Source: Falciphora oryzae (taxonomy: Eukaryota > Ascomycota > Sordariomycetes > Magnaporthales > Magnaporthaceae). From it: a DNA stretch of 25,645 nucleotides. Below are positions 10,249-18,909 of the stretch, piece after piece. Within the stretch, counting starts at the first letter, position 1, and the number at the start of each line of letters is the position of its first letter. The position numbers and the translations under genes are program-made. Location of the stretch: NCBI GenBank assembly GCA_000733355.1, contig JNVV01000111.1:1-25645 (forward strand), read 5' to 3'. Below the pieces are notes generated by a model. The model worked only from the letters and a program-made list of their open reading frames with translations, did not search any database and had not been told where the DNA came from.

Positions 10249-10256
10249 TATAAAAG
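10249..10256 (+). promoter_or_regulatory. TATA box, plus strand
   Basis: TATAAAAG, a full consensus match. It lies 113 bp before a plus-strand ATG (10369) whose 68-codon frame is antisense to the charged minus-strand ORF. Whether it is used is unknown. Confidence 0.4.
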
Positions 10257-10304
10257 GTTGAACAATAGAAACCCGACTCCCCTTTGCCTATTATGGGGCA
10301 GTTA

Positions 10305-10724
10305 TTACCGTGCCCGTCCCTTGTACCCTACAAGGCACCCCAATACTAGAAAACCCACCAACCTGACCATGCGTTCCAGTCCTTCGTCCCTGCTTGTCGG
10401 TTCCCGTTTGTTTTTCCTGCGTTCTGGTCCCTCATCCCTGCTTGTCGGCTTGTTTCTCCTGCGTCCCCGCCCTTCCTCGCCCTCCTCACACTTGCTCCTC
10501 CGTTCCGGTTCTTCTTCGCCCCTGCTCATCGGTTCTTGTTTGCGCTCAGGCTCCACAAAATCGACACGAGACTGACGACGCGTCGACTTCCGATTCGGCC
10601 TGGGAGGTTGTCGTGAGGCACTCATCGGTTCGTAACGGCTTTCCTCGGCCTTGACGCGTTTGCCGGGACGGCTTGCCGCGTCGTCGGATTCAGGTTGGTC
10701 TTCGACCGTCACTGCGGGTGGCAT
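10305..10724 (-). CDS. Charged repeat-rich hypothetical protein, 139 aa
   Basis: The frame opens at ATG 10856, but the TATA motif at 10881-10888 is too close for that start. I therefore prefer ATG 10724, beginning MPPAVTVEDQPESDD. The protein is very basic and acidic by turns: residues ~19-35 contain GKRVKAEE, ~50-60 NRKSTRRQSR, then imperfect repeats of REPTSRDEGxERRKN type to the end. It would be disordered and possibly nuclear. A GTAAGT at 10841-10836 with a CTAAG branch and an ACAG acceptor near 10766 could form a 76-bp 5' UTR intron. The last ~20 residues become hydrophobic and may instead be intronic. The DNA is an imperfect tandem repeat open on both strands, so the call is tentative. 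No family recognised. Confidence 0.45.
   Translation of the reverse strand: MPPAVTVEDQPESDDAASRPGKRVKAEESRYEPMSASRQPPRPNRKSTRRQSRVDFVEPERKQEPMSRGEEEPERRSKCEEGEEGRGRRRNKPTSRDEGPERRKNKREPTSRDEGLERMVRLVGFLVLGCLVGYKGRAR
10371..10555. repeat. Imperfect tandem repeat, ~48-60 bp
   Basis: Repeated CGTTC.GGTCC.TC.TCCCTGCTTGTCGGTT.CTGTTT-type segments, about four diverged copies, within the charged minus-strand ORF. On the opposite strand the same DNA encodes Ser/Leu-rich SSPSSLLVGS-like repeats. Confidence 0.7.
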
Positions 10725-10880
10725 CGTGGTAAAGAAAGTTTGTTTTGCGCTCGTATGAGTTGGTGCTGTAGTGAAGTCTCGCTTAGTGCAAATCTGGCTG
10801 GCGTATGTCGTACGGATGTGGTAGGGGTTGCAGCGACTTACGAAAGACGGAAACATCGGTGGGAAGGCGGCTACCGCAGT

Positions 10881-10888
10881 TTTTTATA
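10881..10888 (-). promoter_or_regulatory. TATA box, minus strand
   Basis: Reads TTATAAAAA on the minus strand (plus strand TTTTTATAA). It lies about 155 bp before ATG 10724 and 25 bp before ATG 10856, favouring the downstream ATG. Confidence 0.45.
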
Positions 10889-10899
10889 AGCGTTTGGCA

Positions 10900-12465
10900 G
10901 GGCTCTACGGCGGGGCGTAGAGCGGCAGAGCCGCATTTCTTCTGTCAGTCCGCAAGGGAAACTCACCGAACGCGCGGGCGGCCTCGCGGAAGACCAACGC
11001 CCGGCTGACTACCCCGGCGCCCACCATGCCCGGGCGTGCAGGAGGCCACACTATCTCGGACCTTTACATGAATAATAGCGGGCAGCTGCCTCGCCCGGCT
11101 TGGTAGGTACGGGAGCCTGCCCTCAAGCGATGGCGAGTGAAAGCCTTATGTATTATTACATATAGCTTGAGCCTTTGGCAGGCTGCCTAACGGGTGACTG
11201 TTTCCATCTATGCGCGTCCAAGCAGCAGGTGAAGGCACATGCCCAAGCGTTAGCAACGCCGTCGTTGCCATCGTTTTCCACGTGTGCCCAAATAGCAGTC
11301 ATGCCGCGGATTTCGGCTTGTAGATTGGCGCAACTGTCCAAGTTAAGAGGCTGGGATTTTTATTAGCTACGAGGATAGCTTACTACTATCGAAAACTCGT
11401 TCTCGGCGATTTGGATACCTCAGACGAGTAGGACTGAACCGTCGCAGTCCCCCAGCCACCCCTGGTGCTCCAACTCAAGAGGTGTGTCTTTCGCCCCGCC
11501 ATGTGCAGGATGCATGCGCCCCAATTGGAGGTTGCAACTGGTGTAATTCGGTGTGATTGCTTTTGCCAACGGCAGGGTTTCGGGGTGTCGGGATGCGCAA
11601 ATCATCACCCCCGCCACAAAGGTCCGCAGCCTTGTCTAAGCTGGCGACAGCAAGCCGGCGGGCCTTGGGGTGTATTTTGCTTTCTCGCAGCTTTCCAACT
11701 CAGGAAGCCGCTGTGCAGGCAACCGCCATGCAAGAGACGGTCACCTTTCGCCGACATGTAATGTGCAGCTTGCCCGAATGAAGCATGCAACCGGGGAGTG
11801 CGTCGACATCCCATTTTCGGCAAGTGTTGCGTGGAAGGATCTCAGAAAGGCCCCTCATAGGGCCGGAGCCGCATGTGAGTTGGCATTATGGCAAAGCCGC
11901 ATTGGGCGGCCAGCATACATACATTCGTTGGCCGACCGCGACGCTTGAAAGTCGCCGCCCCAATCCTGGCCTCTGCATACGCAGCTTCGCAGCCAACTTC
12001 TTTCGTGTAAACGCACCCCCGCCACCCTTGCCAGCGGCTGCTCTGCCCAATCCTATACTAGTCCCAAATGCGATAATGCAGCGCGAGTCCTGGCGGAGCG
12101 CATCTACGCCCGACCGTTTCGGGCATAAACCCGACACGGGAACGACCTGGCGAAATTGCCGAACCTGGACCTATACCTCCTCGAAGTTGCCAGTCACTTC
12201 GTATTTCGCAGGTTGCATATGCAGGCCAACGCATGCCTGACGTTAGGGCAGCTGCTTCGAGTAAGGGCGTCGACCTGGGGAGAGGTTGGGACAGCCGTCG
12301 CCGCCTCTGGCTCGAAAGTACGAGCAGTGGGCAGTAGGCAGGCTGCGGAACAAGGATTCCAATGCACTTACCTGTGCCAACTTGGCTTTAAGACCATCGC
12401 CCACCTTCGACGTACGGGCGAACACAATCTCCTGAACGCCGTGAAGGGACACCATTGGACGACCC
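10900..12465. other. Intergenic, no gene seen
   Basis: Only short overlapping frames with no motif, no splice-consistent continuation and no clear repeats. The reading frame of the acetyltransferase stays open upstream to about 12156, but that part has no GNAT similarity. Confidence 0.45.
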
Positions 12466-12472
12466 TACGCAG

Positions 12473-12481
12473 CATATATAC
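12473..12481 (+). promoter_or_regulatory. TATA box of the GNAT gene
   Basis: CATATATAC lies about 85 bp before ATG 12561, a usual spacing for a fungal core promoter with a ~50-nt leader. Confidence 0.45.
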
Positions 12482-12560
12482 GGACGCACCTCGCTGGCCT
12501 TTTCGACTGGCAATTATTCGACATTACCATCCACGCCGAAATCAGGAAAATACGGCAAAT

Positions 12561-13399
12561 ATGGAGCGCCGAAAGGCCGAGCGCGGTGACCTCCCACGGC
12601 TTGTCGAGATCACAGTGACCTCTATGCCAGACGATGTTACTTACTTATATGAGTGGCCACTCCACTCCATACACCCGGAGGTTATGGAGTCGATCTGGGA
12701 ATTCAAGCTCAAAACGTTGCTCTCCAAGTGTCACGTTATCGTGGAAAACGGGAACGTAATTGCGTTCGCCGTCTGGACCCAGGAGAGCCGCTTTCCTGCC
12801 GAGCAGCGAGATGGTGAGGGATTCGCTCCGCCATATCTCTCCTCTCTCCGGACCCCGTTTTATATATAGATTCACTAATCTGCTAATCCTTCTTTGGACC
12901 AGAATGTCCCCCGGAGGACCTCGCCGAAAAATTCAAGCTCGTCGGCTCCCGAACGGACGTCTTCGAAAAGGCCAGCGCGTGGATCCGGGACAGGATCAAG
13001 GACGCCGGCATTCAAGAATGGTTCACCATGGACCTGCTCGTAACAGATTGTCCCTTTCGTCGCCGCGGCGCTGCAGCGATGCTCCTTGAGGAGTTTGTGA
13101 AGGAGGCCGGAGGGGGATATTGTTTGGTCGAAGCCAGCCGAATGGGGGAACCCCAGTACGCGAAAAAAGGGTTTGAAAATGTCATGGACATGCCGGTGAA
13201 AGTTAAGGGCGAGGAGGAGGGAACTAGTGTTGCCGTTATGTGGAAGCAGCCAACCGCAGCGGAAATTACTGTAAGGTGGTCGCCGCCTCCTCCGTCGCCG
13301 CTTTTTCCGCCACCGCTTGCTCCGCTTCCCCAAGGAGATTTGAGCTTTATGAAAACCTTAGAGGAGCCTGCCGGAAGAAGTATGGGCTTTTTGGAATAA
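12561..13399 (+). CDS. GNAT-family N-acetyltransferase, 249 aa, two exons
   Basis: Exon 1 is 12561-12813 and exon 2 is 12903-13399. The 89-bp intron has a GTGAGG donor, a TGCTAAT branch and an ACCAG acceptor and joins in phase 1, giving 249 aa. The start (MERRKAERGDLPRLVEI) resembles the usual fungal GNAT opening, in which a beta strand is followed by 'D.PRLVEI'. Residues ~55-75 (HVIVENGNVIAFAVWT) are the strand pair typical of the fold. Residues 136-145 (FRRRGAAAML) are the acetyl-CoA pyrophosphate loop (R-x-x-G-x-A). EASRMGEPQYAKKGFE is the usual 'YxKxGF' end. It should transfer acetyl from acetyl-CoA to an amine; the substrate cannot be told. The Pro-rich tail after residue ~220 is unusual, and a GTAAGG at 13271 could splice it away. 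Likely cytosolic, stand-alone. Confidence 0.88.
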
Positions 13400-13559
13400 G
13401 TTAGTATGATGCGGACTTTCCCGGTTTTAAAGAGCTTGCTTAAATTAATGAAAAATGTATCACGACCCTCTATTTAAGAGCAGACACCGTTTTAGGAAGA
13501 TAAAATTATATTTCGGGTGGGCATGATAATAGTGTTAAGTGGGCTGGAACCCGTGGTAC

Positions 13560-14260
13560 AAGCGGCTTCCGGAGGCGGTGGGAAGACCACGGAGATGCGA
13601 TTTCCAACCGGACCGGCCATATACGCCAGTGCAAACCGGACAGCCTCAACAGGCTGCGGACGTACGATGAGCCGGCGAGCAGGCCGACATGATAAAGGAG
13701 TTCCCGGGCCACCACGTCAAGAAGACGGAGGAGGCTCCCTGCATCGACGCACTTGTCCTGAGCCCTCGCCTGGTCCAACAGCGAAACGATTTACGCGTGG
13801 CTCCGCCGGGCCGCCTTCCAAGTTCAAAATCGACGGACCTCGAAGGCATATCGACTCTTACGGGTGGGCGGAGACAGCTGGGCCAACGGGGCTAAGCTGA
13901 CCTGACTGAAAGGCTCGCGAGGCTTGATGCTCCCCGCCGAAATTCCGATAGACTACGACCAGTTCATTGGACTCCTGCACCCACGGTTAAAACGCGACGG
14001 CGCCCGCGCCCCCGAGCCAGAACGGCTCGAGCAGCGCGAACAGCTCAATCGAGTTCCGGGATCGCCAAGCAATACCCCACCGGGAACCGACCCTCGATAA
14101 GGACGGCGACATATCAATGGTCGTGGGAATGCAAAAAGGGAGGCGCCGGACGAGGAGTTCAGGGGAAGTCGGGGATGGAGGAATGATTTTCCGACACTTC
14201 GCCTAGCTCGGACGGCCATCACTAAGCGGGGGTGAGGGGCGATGCTGACTGGTTTGGTGG
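13560..14260 (+). pseudogene. Decayed coding fragments in shifting frames
   Basis: Successive stretches with strong C/G third-position bias read in different plus frames. The first (~13590-13670) has NRTGHIRQCKPDSLNRLRTY. The second (13671-13775) has ADMIKEFPGHHVKKTEEA. The third (~13776-14075) has SETIYAWLRRAAFQVQNRR, then a TGA, then IPIDYDQFIGLLHPRLKR. The fourth (~14084-14208) has DKDGDISMVVGMQKGRR. The jumps are too close together for introns, so this is best read as a frameshifted gene remnant, possibly the 5' part of the gene at 14337. Family not recognised. Confidence 0.45.
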
Positions 14261-14336
14261 GGTGACATCATTCTAGAATGGCATCCATTCGATCAAACGC
14301 GATAAGGCGCGATAAGGCGGCGCCCGGCGGGGCCAT

Positions 14337-15212
14337 ATGTGCTGTTGTGTCATTAGCCCATTGCCCCGCTTGCCGCCCGACTTCAGCAGGTGTCCGATCC
14401 CGACTCCGACAACAGCCAAGTTCAACGGGTCCGTCATGGATCCCCCTTTCAAAGTCGAACGTTTGCCGGGTATGAGGGAAAGCGCTGGCAGTGTCCGCTT
14501 TTTCGCCCGAGATATGACACCGGTGGAAGAAAGGGGAGGCCTATGGCGGTTGCCGATGCCGCATTTATCACTACTGCAACCAGTTGCCTTGTTATTCAAC
14601 AGGGACTACGTAAGTCGACAGATCTACCCGGCTGCCAACCGTGCCTAACGAAATGTCAAGTATAATACCATTGTTGTTGCACAAGCCAAAGCTAGAGGGC
14701 TGAGCATCACCTACGATGGCGTCCTGGAGTGCCTTTGGGTCGAAAACGCCCTGGTACCGAGCGGGGGTCAGATGTTGGTGATCATTGTGCTTCCGAAGCC
14801 ACTGGAACCCCGGGCTGCTGGAGTGCCACGAGGAATGGAAGCCTTGATTGACGCTCCAACGCCAAAAGAGCCACCAAGGTCCGGCGCCGACGTTTTATAA
14901 CGACATTTATATGGGCCAGCAGCTGCTGACCAGCAAGACCTCAACAGCACCCAAGCCGAGGAAATTGATAGGGATCAGGTCGAAGGAGCAATCGCCATCA
15001 AAAACCTGCGAAAAAATCCCACGATTTCTCTCAGCAAGCCGAAAGCAAGCACCGACTCCAAAGTCATCACATCCGAACGCGAATTTCAGCCTATGCTTCT
15101 ACAGCCTGGTGACATCCTCCAGCTCTATGAAAACGAAGGTATCCACGTGACAGATGGGGGAATTGCTATGATGGCGGTTCGGTACAAAACGGAGAAGATA
15201 CATGATCAATAA
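14337..15212 (+). pseudogene. Unknown spliced gene with one in-frame stop (copy A)
   Basis: Exon 1 runs from ATG 14337 (or ATG 14436, MDPPFKVERLPGM) to 14609. The intron is 14610-14660 (51 bp, GTAAGT donor, CCTAACG branch, CAAG acceptor). Exon 2 is 14661-15212, joined in phase 0. The joined frame has coherent protein character (RGGLWRLPMPHLSLLQP, then YNTIVVAQAKARGLSITY, LVPSGGQMLVIIVLPKP, and at the end LLQPGDILQLYENEG). It is broken by TAA at 14898-14900. A 42-bp segment 14892-14933 could be removed in phase 0, but its donor (GTTTTA) is poor, so a nonsense mutation is as likely. Family not recognised. The 3' end overlaps the minus-strand 427-aa frame by ~114 bp. Confidence 0.45.
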
Positions 15213-15521
15213 TGTCGATGGGGGCAGAGTCCTGTCCATAGAAGCCAAATTCCAGTCCTCCGCCAAGTTCCATAAAGTTTGTACCCCATTCGCTGCCTGG
15301 CCGGATGATCTAGCCACCCGACGTAGTGTTAGTAAATAGTTGTAGAATTCCGTGGTTATCGCGAAAGTGAGGGGGGTACGAACGGGGGCAGTCGTGGCTT
15401 GGTTGATTGGTTGTTGGGCAGCTTCGGTGGGCAGATGCTGCGGGATTTCAGAAGTGAGACCAAAGTGCGCGGCCGGGGGGGTTTCATTGCACAGCGCGGT
15501 GGTTTGAAGGCGGTCTTGAGT
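15099..15521 (-). pseudogene. 3' part of the 427-aa gene, cut by the gap (copy A)
   Basis: Identical to the C-terminal 140 codons of the minus-strand gene at 16565-17848 and interrupted by the N run. It should disappear when the assembly overlap is merged. Confidence 0.85.
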
Positions 15522-15542
15522 NNNNNNNNNNNNNNNNNNNNN
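15522..15542. other. Assembly gap, 21 N
   Basis: Twenty-one undetermined bases joined on both sides by the same 1445-bp sequence. The small fixed size looks like a placeholder, not a measured distance. Confidence 0.97.
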
Positions 15543-16987
15543 CCACCGGGAACCGACCCTCGATAAGGACGGCGACATATCAATGGTCGTGGGAATGCAA
15601 AAAGGGAGGCGCCGGACGAGGAGTTCAGGGGAAGTCGGGGATGGAGGAATGATTTTCCGACACTTCGCCTAGCTCGGACGGCCATCACTAAGCGGGGGTG
15701 AGGGGCGATGCTGACTGGTTTGGTGGGGTGACATCATTCTAGAATGGCATCCATTCGATCAAACGCGATAAGGCGCGATAAGGCGGCGCCCGGCGGGGCC
15801 ATATGTGCTGTTGTGTCATTAGCCCATTGCCCCGCTTGCCGCCCGACTTCAGCAGGTGTCCGATCCCGACTCCGACAACAGCCAAGTTCAACGGGTCCGT
15901 CATGGATCCCCCTTTCAAAGTCGAACGTTTGCCGGGTATGAGGGAAAGCGCTGGCAGTGTCCGCTTTTTCGCCCGAGATATGACACCGGTGGAAGAAAGG
16001 GGAGGCCTATGGCGGTTGCCGATGCCGCATTTATCACTACTGCAACCAGTTGCCTTGTTATTCAACAGGGACTACGTAAGTCGACAGATCTACCCGGCTG
16101 CCAACCGTGCCTAACGAAATGTCAAGTATAATACCATTGTTGTTGCACAAGCCAAAGCTAGAGGGCTGAGCATCACCTACGATGGCGTCCTGGAGTGCCT
16201 TTGGGTCGAAAACGCCCTGGTACCGAGCGGGGGTCAGATGTTGGTGATCATTGTGCTTCCGAAGCCACTGGAACCCCGGGCTGCTGGAGTGCCACGAGGA
16301 ATGGAAGCCTTGATTGACGCTCCAACGCCAAAAGAGCCACCAAGGTCCGGCGCCGACGTTTTATAACGACATTTATATGGGCCAGCAGCTGCTGACCAGC
16401 AAGACCTCAACAGCACCCAAGCCGAGGAAATTGATAGGGATCAGGTCGAAGGAGCAATCGCCATCAAAAACCTGCGAAAAAATCCCACGATTTCTCTCAG
16501 CAAGCCGAAAGCAAGCACCGACTCCAAAGTCATCACATCCGAACGCGAATTTCAGCCTATGCTTCTACAGCCTGGTGACATCCTCCAGCTCTATGAAAAC
16601 GAAGGTATCCACGTGACAGATGGGGGAATTGCTATGATGGCGGTTCGGTACAAAACGGAGAAGATACATGATCAATAATGTCGATGGGGGCAGAGTCCTG
16701 TCCATAGAAGCCAAATTCCAGTCCTCCGCCAAGTTCCATAAAGTTTGTACCCCATTCGCTGCCTGGCCGGATGATCTAGCCACCCGACGTAGTGTTAGTA
16801 AATAGTTGTAGAATTCCGTGGTTATCGCGAAAGTGAGGGGGGTACGAACGGGGGCAGTCGTGGCTTGGTTGATTGGTTGTTGGGCAGCTTCGGTGGGCAG
16901 ATGCTGCGGGATTTCAGAAGTGAGACCAAAGTGCGCGGCCGGGGGGGTTTCATTGCACAGCGCGGTGGTTTGAAGGCGGTCTTGAGT
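15543..16987 (+). repeat. Gap-flanking duplicate, copy B (1445 bp)
   Basis: Second copy of 14077-15521. It begins directly after the N run, and unique sequence resumes at 16988. In a merged assembly only one copy would remain, with 14076 on its left and 16988 on its right. Confidence 0.93.
15803..16678 (+). pseudogene. Unknown spliced gene with one in-frame stop (copy B)
   Basis: Same structure as 14337-15212: exon 1 15803-16075, intron 16076-16126, exon 2 16127-16678, TAA at 16364-16366. The stop is present in both copies. If both come from the same reads of one locus, that does not count as independent confirmation. Confidence 0.45.
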
Positions 16988-17848
16988 TCCCGCATCCGAG
17001 GTGCGGGACGAAAGCCATAATGATGTGACTGGATCATAGGGAGGTACTGGGGTAGCCGTTAGCATGTTCGGGGGTGAAGGTGCCGATTCGGTTTGATGGG
17101 GCACTGATTGGACAGTAGGGCTGCCTAGAGGTGATGCTGCATCCGACGGCAGGGCGTGCGACGATGGGGGATGGCAGGCGGATGATGCTTGAAGGTCGAG
17201 CTCTGGCGAACTAGCAATGCGGACGGTTGCAGTGTCCTCACCGGGGCTGTTCGCTGCCGTGATTCTCTTCCTTTTCGTCCCTCGTGGCTTTGCGCCCGCC
17301 GAATGTTTAGGCCACAAACGGCGGAAGTCTATTTTGTCAGCGGGTTCTAACGGCTGCAGGATTGGACCCGGAGCCAACTGACCCGAAAGGAATGCTTTGT
17401 AGGCTGGACCTTCAAGCTCGCGCTCGAGGCCAGTAACGAGATTGAAAATCTCAGGGGTGGAGAAGATACGTCCCTTCAACCTACCCCCGATGTGCGGGCC
17501 GGCCGTGACGAGATCGTCGATCACCCGCTTGGCACAGGCGTTCAGCTCCCTGATTTTGAGAGTCAAACCCAGAGCGATGAGGTTTTCACACCCGAGTTTT
17601 TTTAAGCTGCTTCTTTTTGCATCGGCAGTTGTGTTAGGGTTTTGGGGAAAAACGAAACGTATTGTTTTCGCCAGGTTAGTCAGGTCAACCTGTTTGATCT
17701 TATAGCTTTCATCGTGTAATGCCTGATGCTGAACTACTCCGCGGGCTTTTAAAGCCCCTGCCACCTGGTCAATAAAAGATAGGGCATCTTCATCCTCAAG
17801 CTTAGGCGAAGCCCATATCGATTTAAGGATCGTATCGAGGAGTTGCAT
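16565..17848 (-). CDS. Unknown 427-aa protein with basic patch and disordered middle
   Basis: Minus-strand frame from ATG 17848 (MQLLDTILKSIWASPKLED) to the stop at 16565. The frame stays open 10 codons further upstream but without an ATG. Residues ~1-165 look like a folded helical domain (LSFIDQVAGALKARG, KKLGCENLIALGLTLKIREL, IFNLVTGLERELEG). Residues 187-195 (KPRGTKRKR) resemble a nuclear localisation signal. Residues ~200-320 are Ser/Pro/Ala-rich and probably disordered. A second compact stretch (TPLTFAITTEFYNYLLTLRR) follows. The last ~40 residues overlap the tail of a convergent plus-strand gene and may be read-through past a missed intron or true end. No family recognised; a nuclear role is an inference from the basic patch only. 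A 39-bp repeat array begins 44 bp upstream of the ATG. Confidence 0.62.
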   Translation of the reverse strand: MQLLDTILKSIWASPKLEDEDALSFIDQVAGALKARGVVQHQALHDESYKIKQVDLTNLAKTIRFVFPQNPNTTADAKRSSLKKLGCENLIALGLTLKIRELNACAKRVIDDLVTAGPHIGGRLKGRIFSTPEIFNLVTGLERELEGPAYKAFLSGQLAPGPILQPLEPADKIDFRRLWPKHSAGAKPRGTKRKRITAANSPGEDTATVRIASSPELDLQASSACHPPSSHALPSDAASPLGSPTVQSVPHQTESAPSPPNMLTATPVPPYDPVTSLWLSSRTSDAGTQDRLQTTALCNETPPAAHFGLTSEIPQHLPTEAAQQPINQATTAPVRTPLTFAITTEFYNYLLTLRRVARSSGQAANGVQTLWNLAEDWNLASMDRTLPPSTLLIMYLLRFVPNRHHSNSPICHVDTFVFIELEDVTRL

Positions 17849-17891
17849 AGCACCGGGTGAATGGTCGATATGGGGCAATTCGGGCGGCTCG

Positions 17892-18215
17892 GAAAAACAA
17901 AAATCTGGAGTTCAGTATAGGGTGATTGCAGAAAAACAGAAATCTAGAGTTCAGTATGGGGTGACTGCAGAAAAACGGAAATTTGGAGTTCAGTATGAGG
18001 TGACTGCAGAAAAACAGAAATTTGGAGTTCAGTATGGGGTGACTGCAGAAAAACGGAAATTTGGAGTTCAGTATGAGGTGACTGCAGAAAAACAGAAATT
18101 TGGAGTTCAGTATGGGGTGACTGCAGAAAAACAGAAATTTGGAGTTCAGTATGGGGTGACTGCAGAAAAACAAAAATCTGGAGTTCAGAATGGGGCGACT
18201 GCAGAAAAACAAATT
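17892..18215 (+). repeat. 39-bp minisatellite, eight units plus a partial
   Basis: Units start at 17892, 17931, 17970, 18009, 18048, 18087, 18126 and 18165, with a partial unit at 18204. The unit is GAAAAACAGAAATTTGGAGT then TCAGTATGGGGTGACTGCA. Units 3-6 alternate CGGAAA..ATGAGG with CAGAAA..ATGGGG, a 78-bp higher-order pattern that points to growth by two-unit slippage. The length is a multiple of three, so the array is open on both strands, but neither open frame begins with ATG. Confidence 0.95.
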
Positions 18216-18909
18216 AGGAGGTCGGGGAAAACGAGAGGCGTTCAGCCAAGCCCGCAGATCCACGCTATGTATTTTCGACAAATGGGTCCCCGCTCGTGCT
18301 CCGCTTTGTTTGCACCCCTACACGGTGGGTCTTTGGTGTGTGAATAGCGATTCACCGCACGGGCTCTCTGCGGAACGGGGTTTGTGCAGAGCAGCGATTT
18401 TAGTGTGCCTTGGCTTATCACAGGATCGCCGGCATGCAGTTCGAAAGGGTGGAGCACTCTGTTTTCGGTTGTTTTGGTCACACTTGTCAAATTCCATAGG
18501 CAGGGAGGGAGGGTGGAAATGGGCCAGGCCAAGCCCTTCCCATCCGGATCGCCGTCATCTAAACAGGGCTCCCTAAATGATCGTGCAGGGCTGCGTGGAC
18601 CTGAGAGGCGACCCCGGCACACCTGCCTACGGGAAAGTTTCGCACGGTGCGACAGGGCGGCGCTCCGCGTCATAAATGGTACTTTCCGCGGAGAAAAGAT
18701 CAACTTGCAACGTACTTTTTGGGTCGCTGCTCGTGTTTTTCTTTTCTGTCAACCAATCTTCCAACCGACCTAGCTCTCTCCCCTACCTCGACGCTGGCTT
18801 GCAAGACAACTACATCGCACCACGCCCGTCCGCGCGACCAAGGTCCCCGTCCACCACCCTCCAAACAATCTCGCCACAAGCATCATCCAAGTTGAGAATC
18901 TTCGAAAAG
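18216..18909 (+). other. Intergenic; 5' flank of the 55-aa gene
   Basis: No gene seen up to ~18700. From ~18760 the plus strand becomes C/T- and CCA-rich (CTAGCTCTCTCCCCTACC, CCACCACCCTCCAAACAATC), which is typical of fungal transcription start regions and leaders and fits the small gene at 18910. Confidence 0.45.

Larger units (their letters stand above)
14077..15521 (+). repeat. Gap-flanking duplicate, copy A (1445 bp)
   Basis: Identical by eye and by all translations to 15543-16987, at a constant offset of 1466. It ends exactly at the first N of the gap. Best read as the end of one contig that overlaps the start of the next, not a biological duplication. Confidence 0.93.

Noticed and set aside
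12156..12560. N-terminal extension of the GNAT protein
   Set aside because: The frame is open, but the extra residues have no GNAT similarity, and the TATA motif at 12473 lies inside this stretch.
13569..13600. P-loop-like GGGGKTT in a plus frame
   Set aside because: The first glycine of GxxxxGKT is missing, the frame has no ATG, and the neighbouring frame has better coding character.
14077..16987. Genuine tandem duplication of a two-gene segment
   Set aside because: Both copies end exactly at the N run and appear identical, which fits an unmerged contig overlap better.
17892..18215. Regular 39-bp spacing that could suggest a CRISPR-like array
   Set aside because: The units are contiguous and repeat throughout, with no unique spacers, and the context is eukaryotic. 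It is a minisatellite.
17823..18281. Minus-strand frame through the 39-bp array (FFCSHPILNSKFL repeats)
   Set aside because: No ATG start. Openness follows from a repeat length divisible by three with no stop in the unit.
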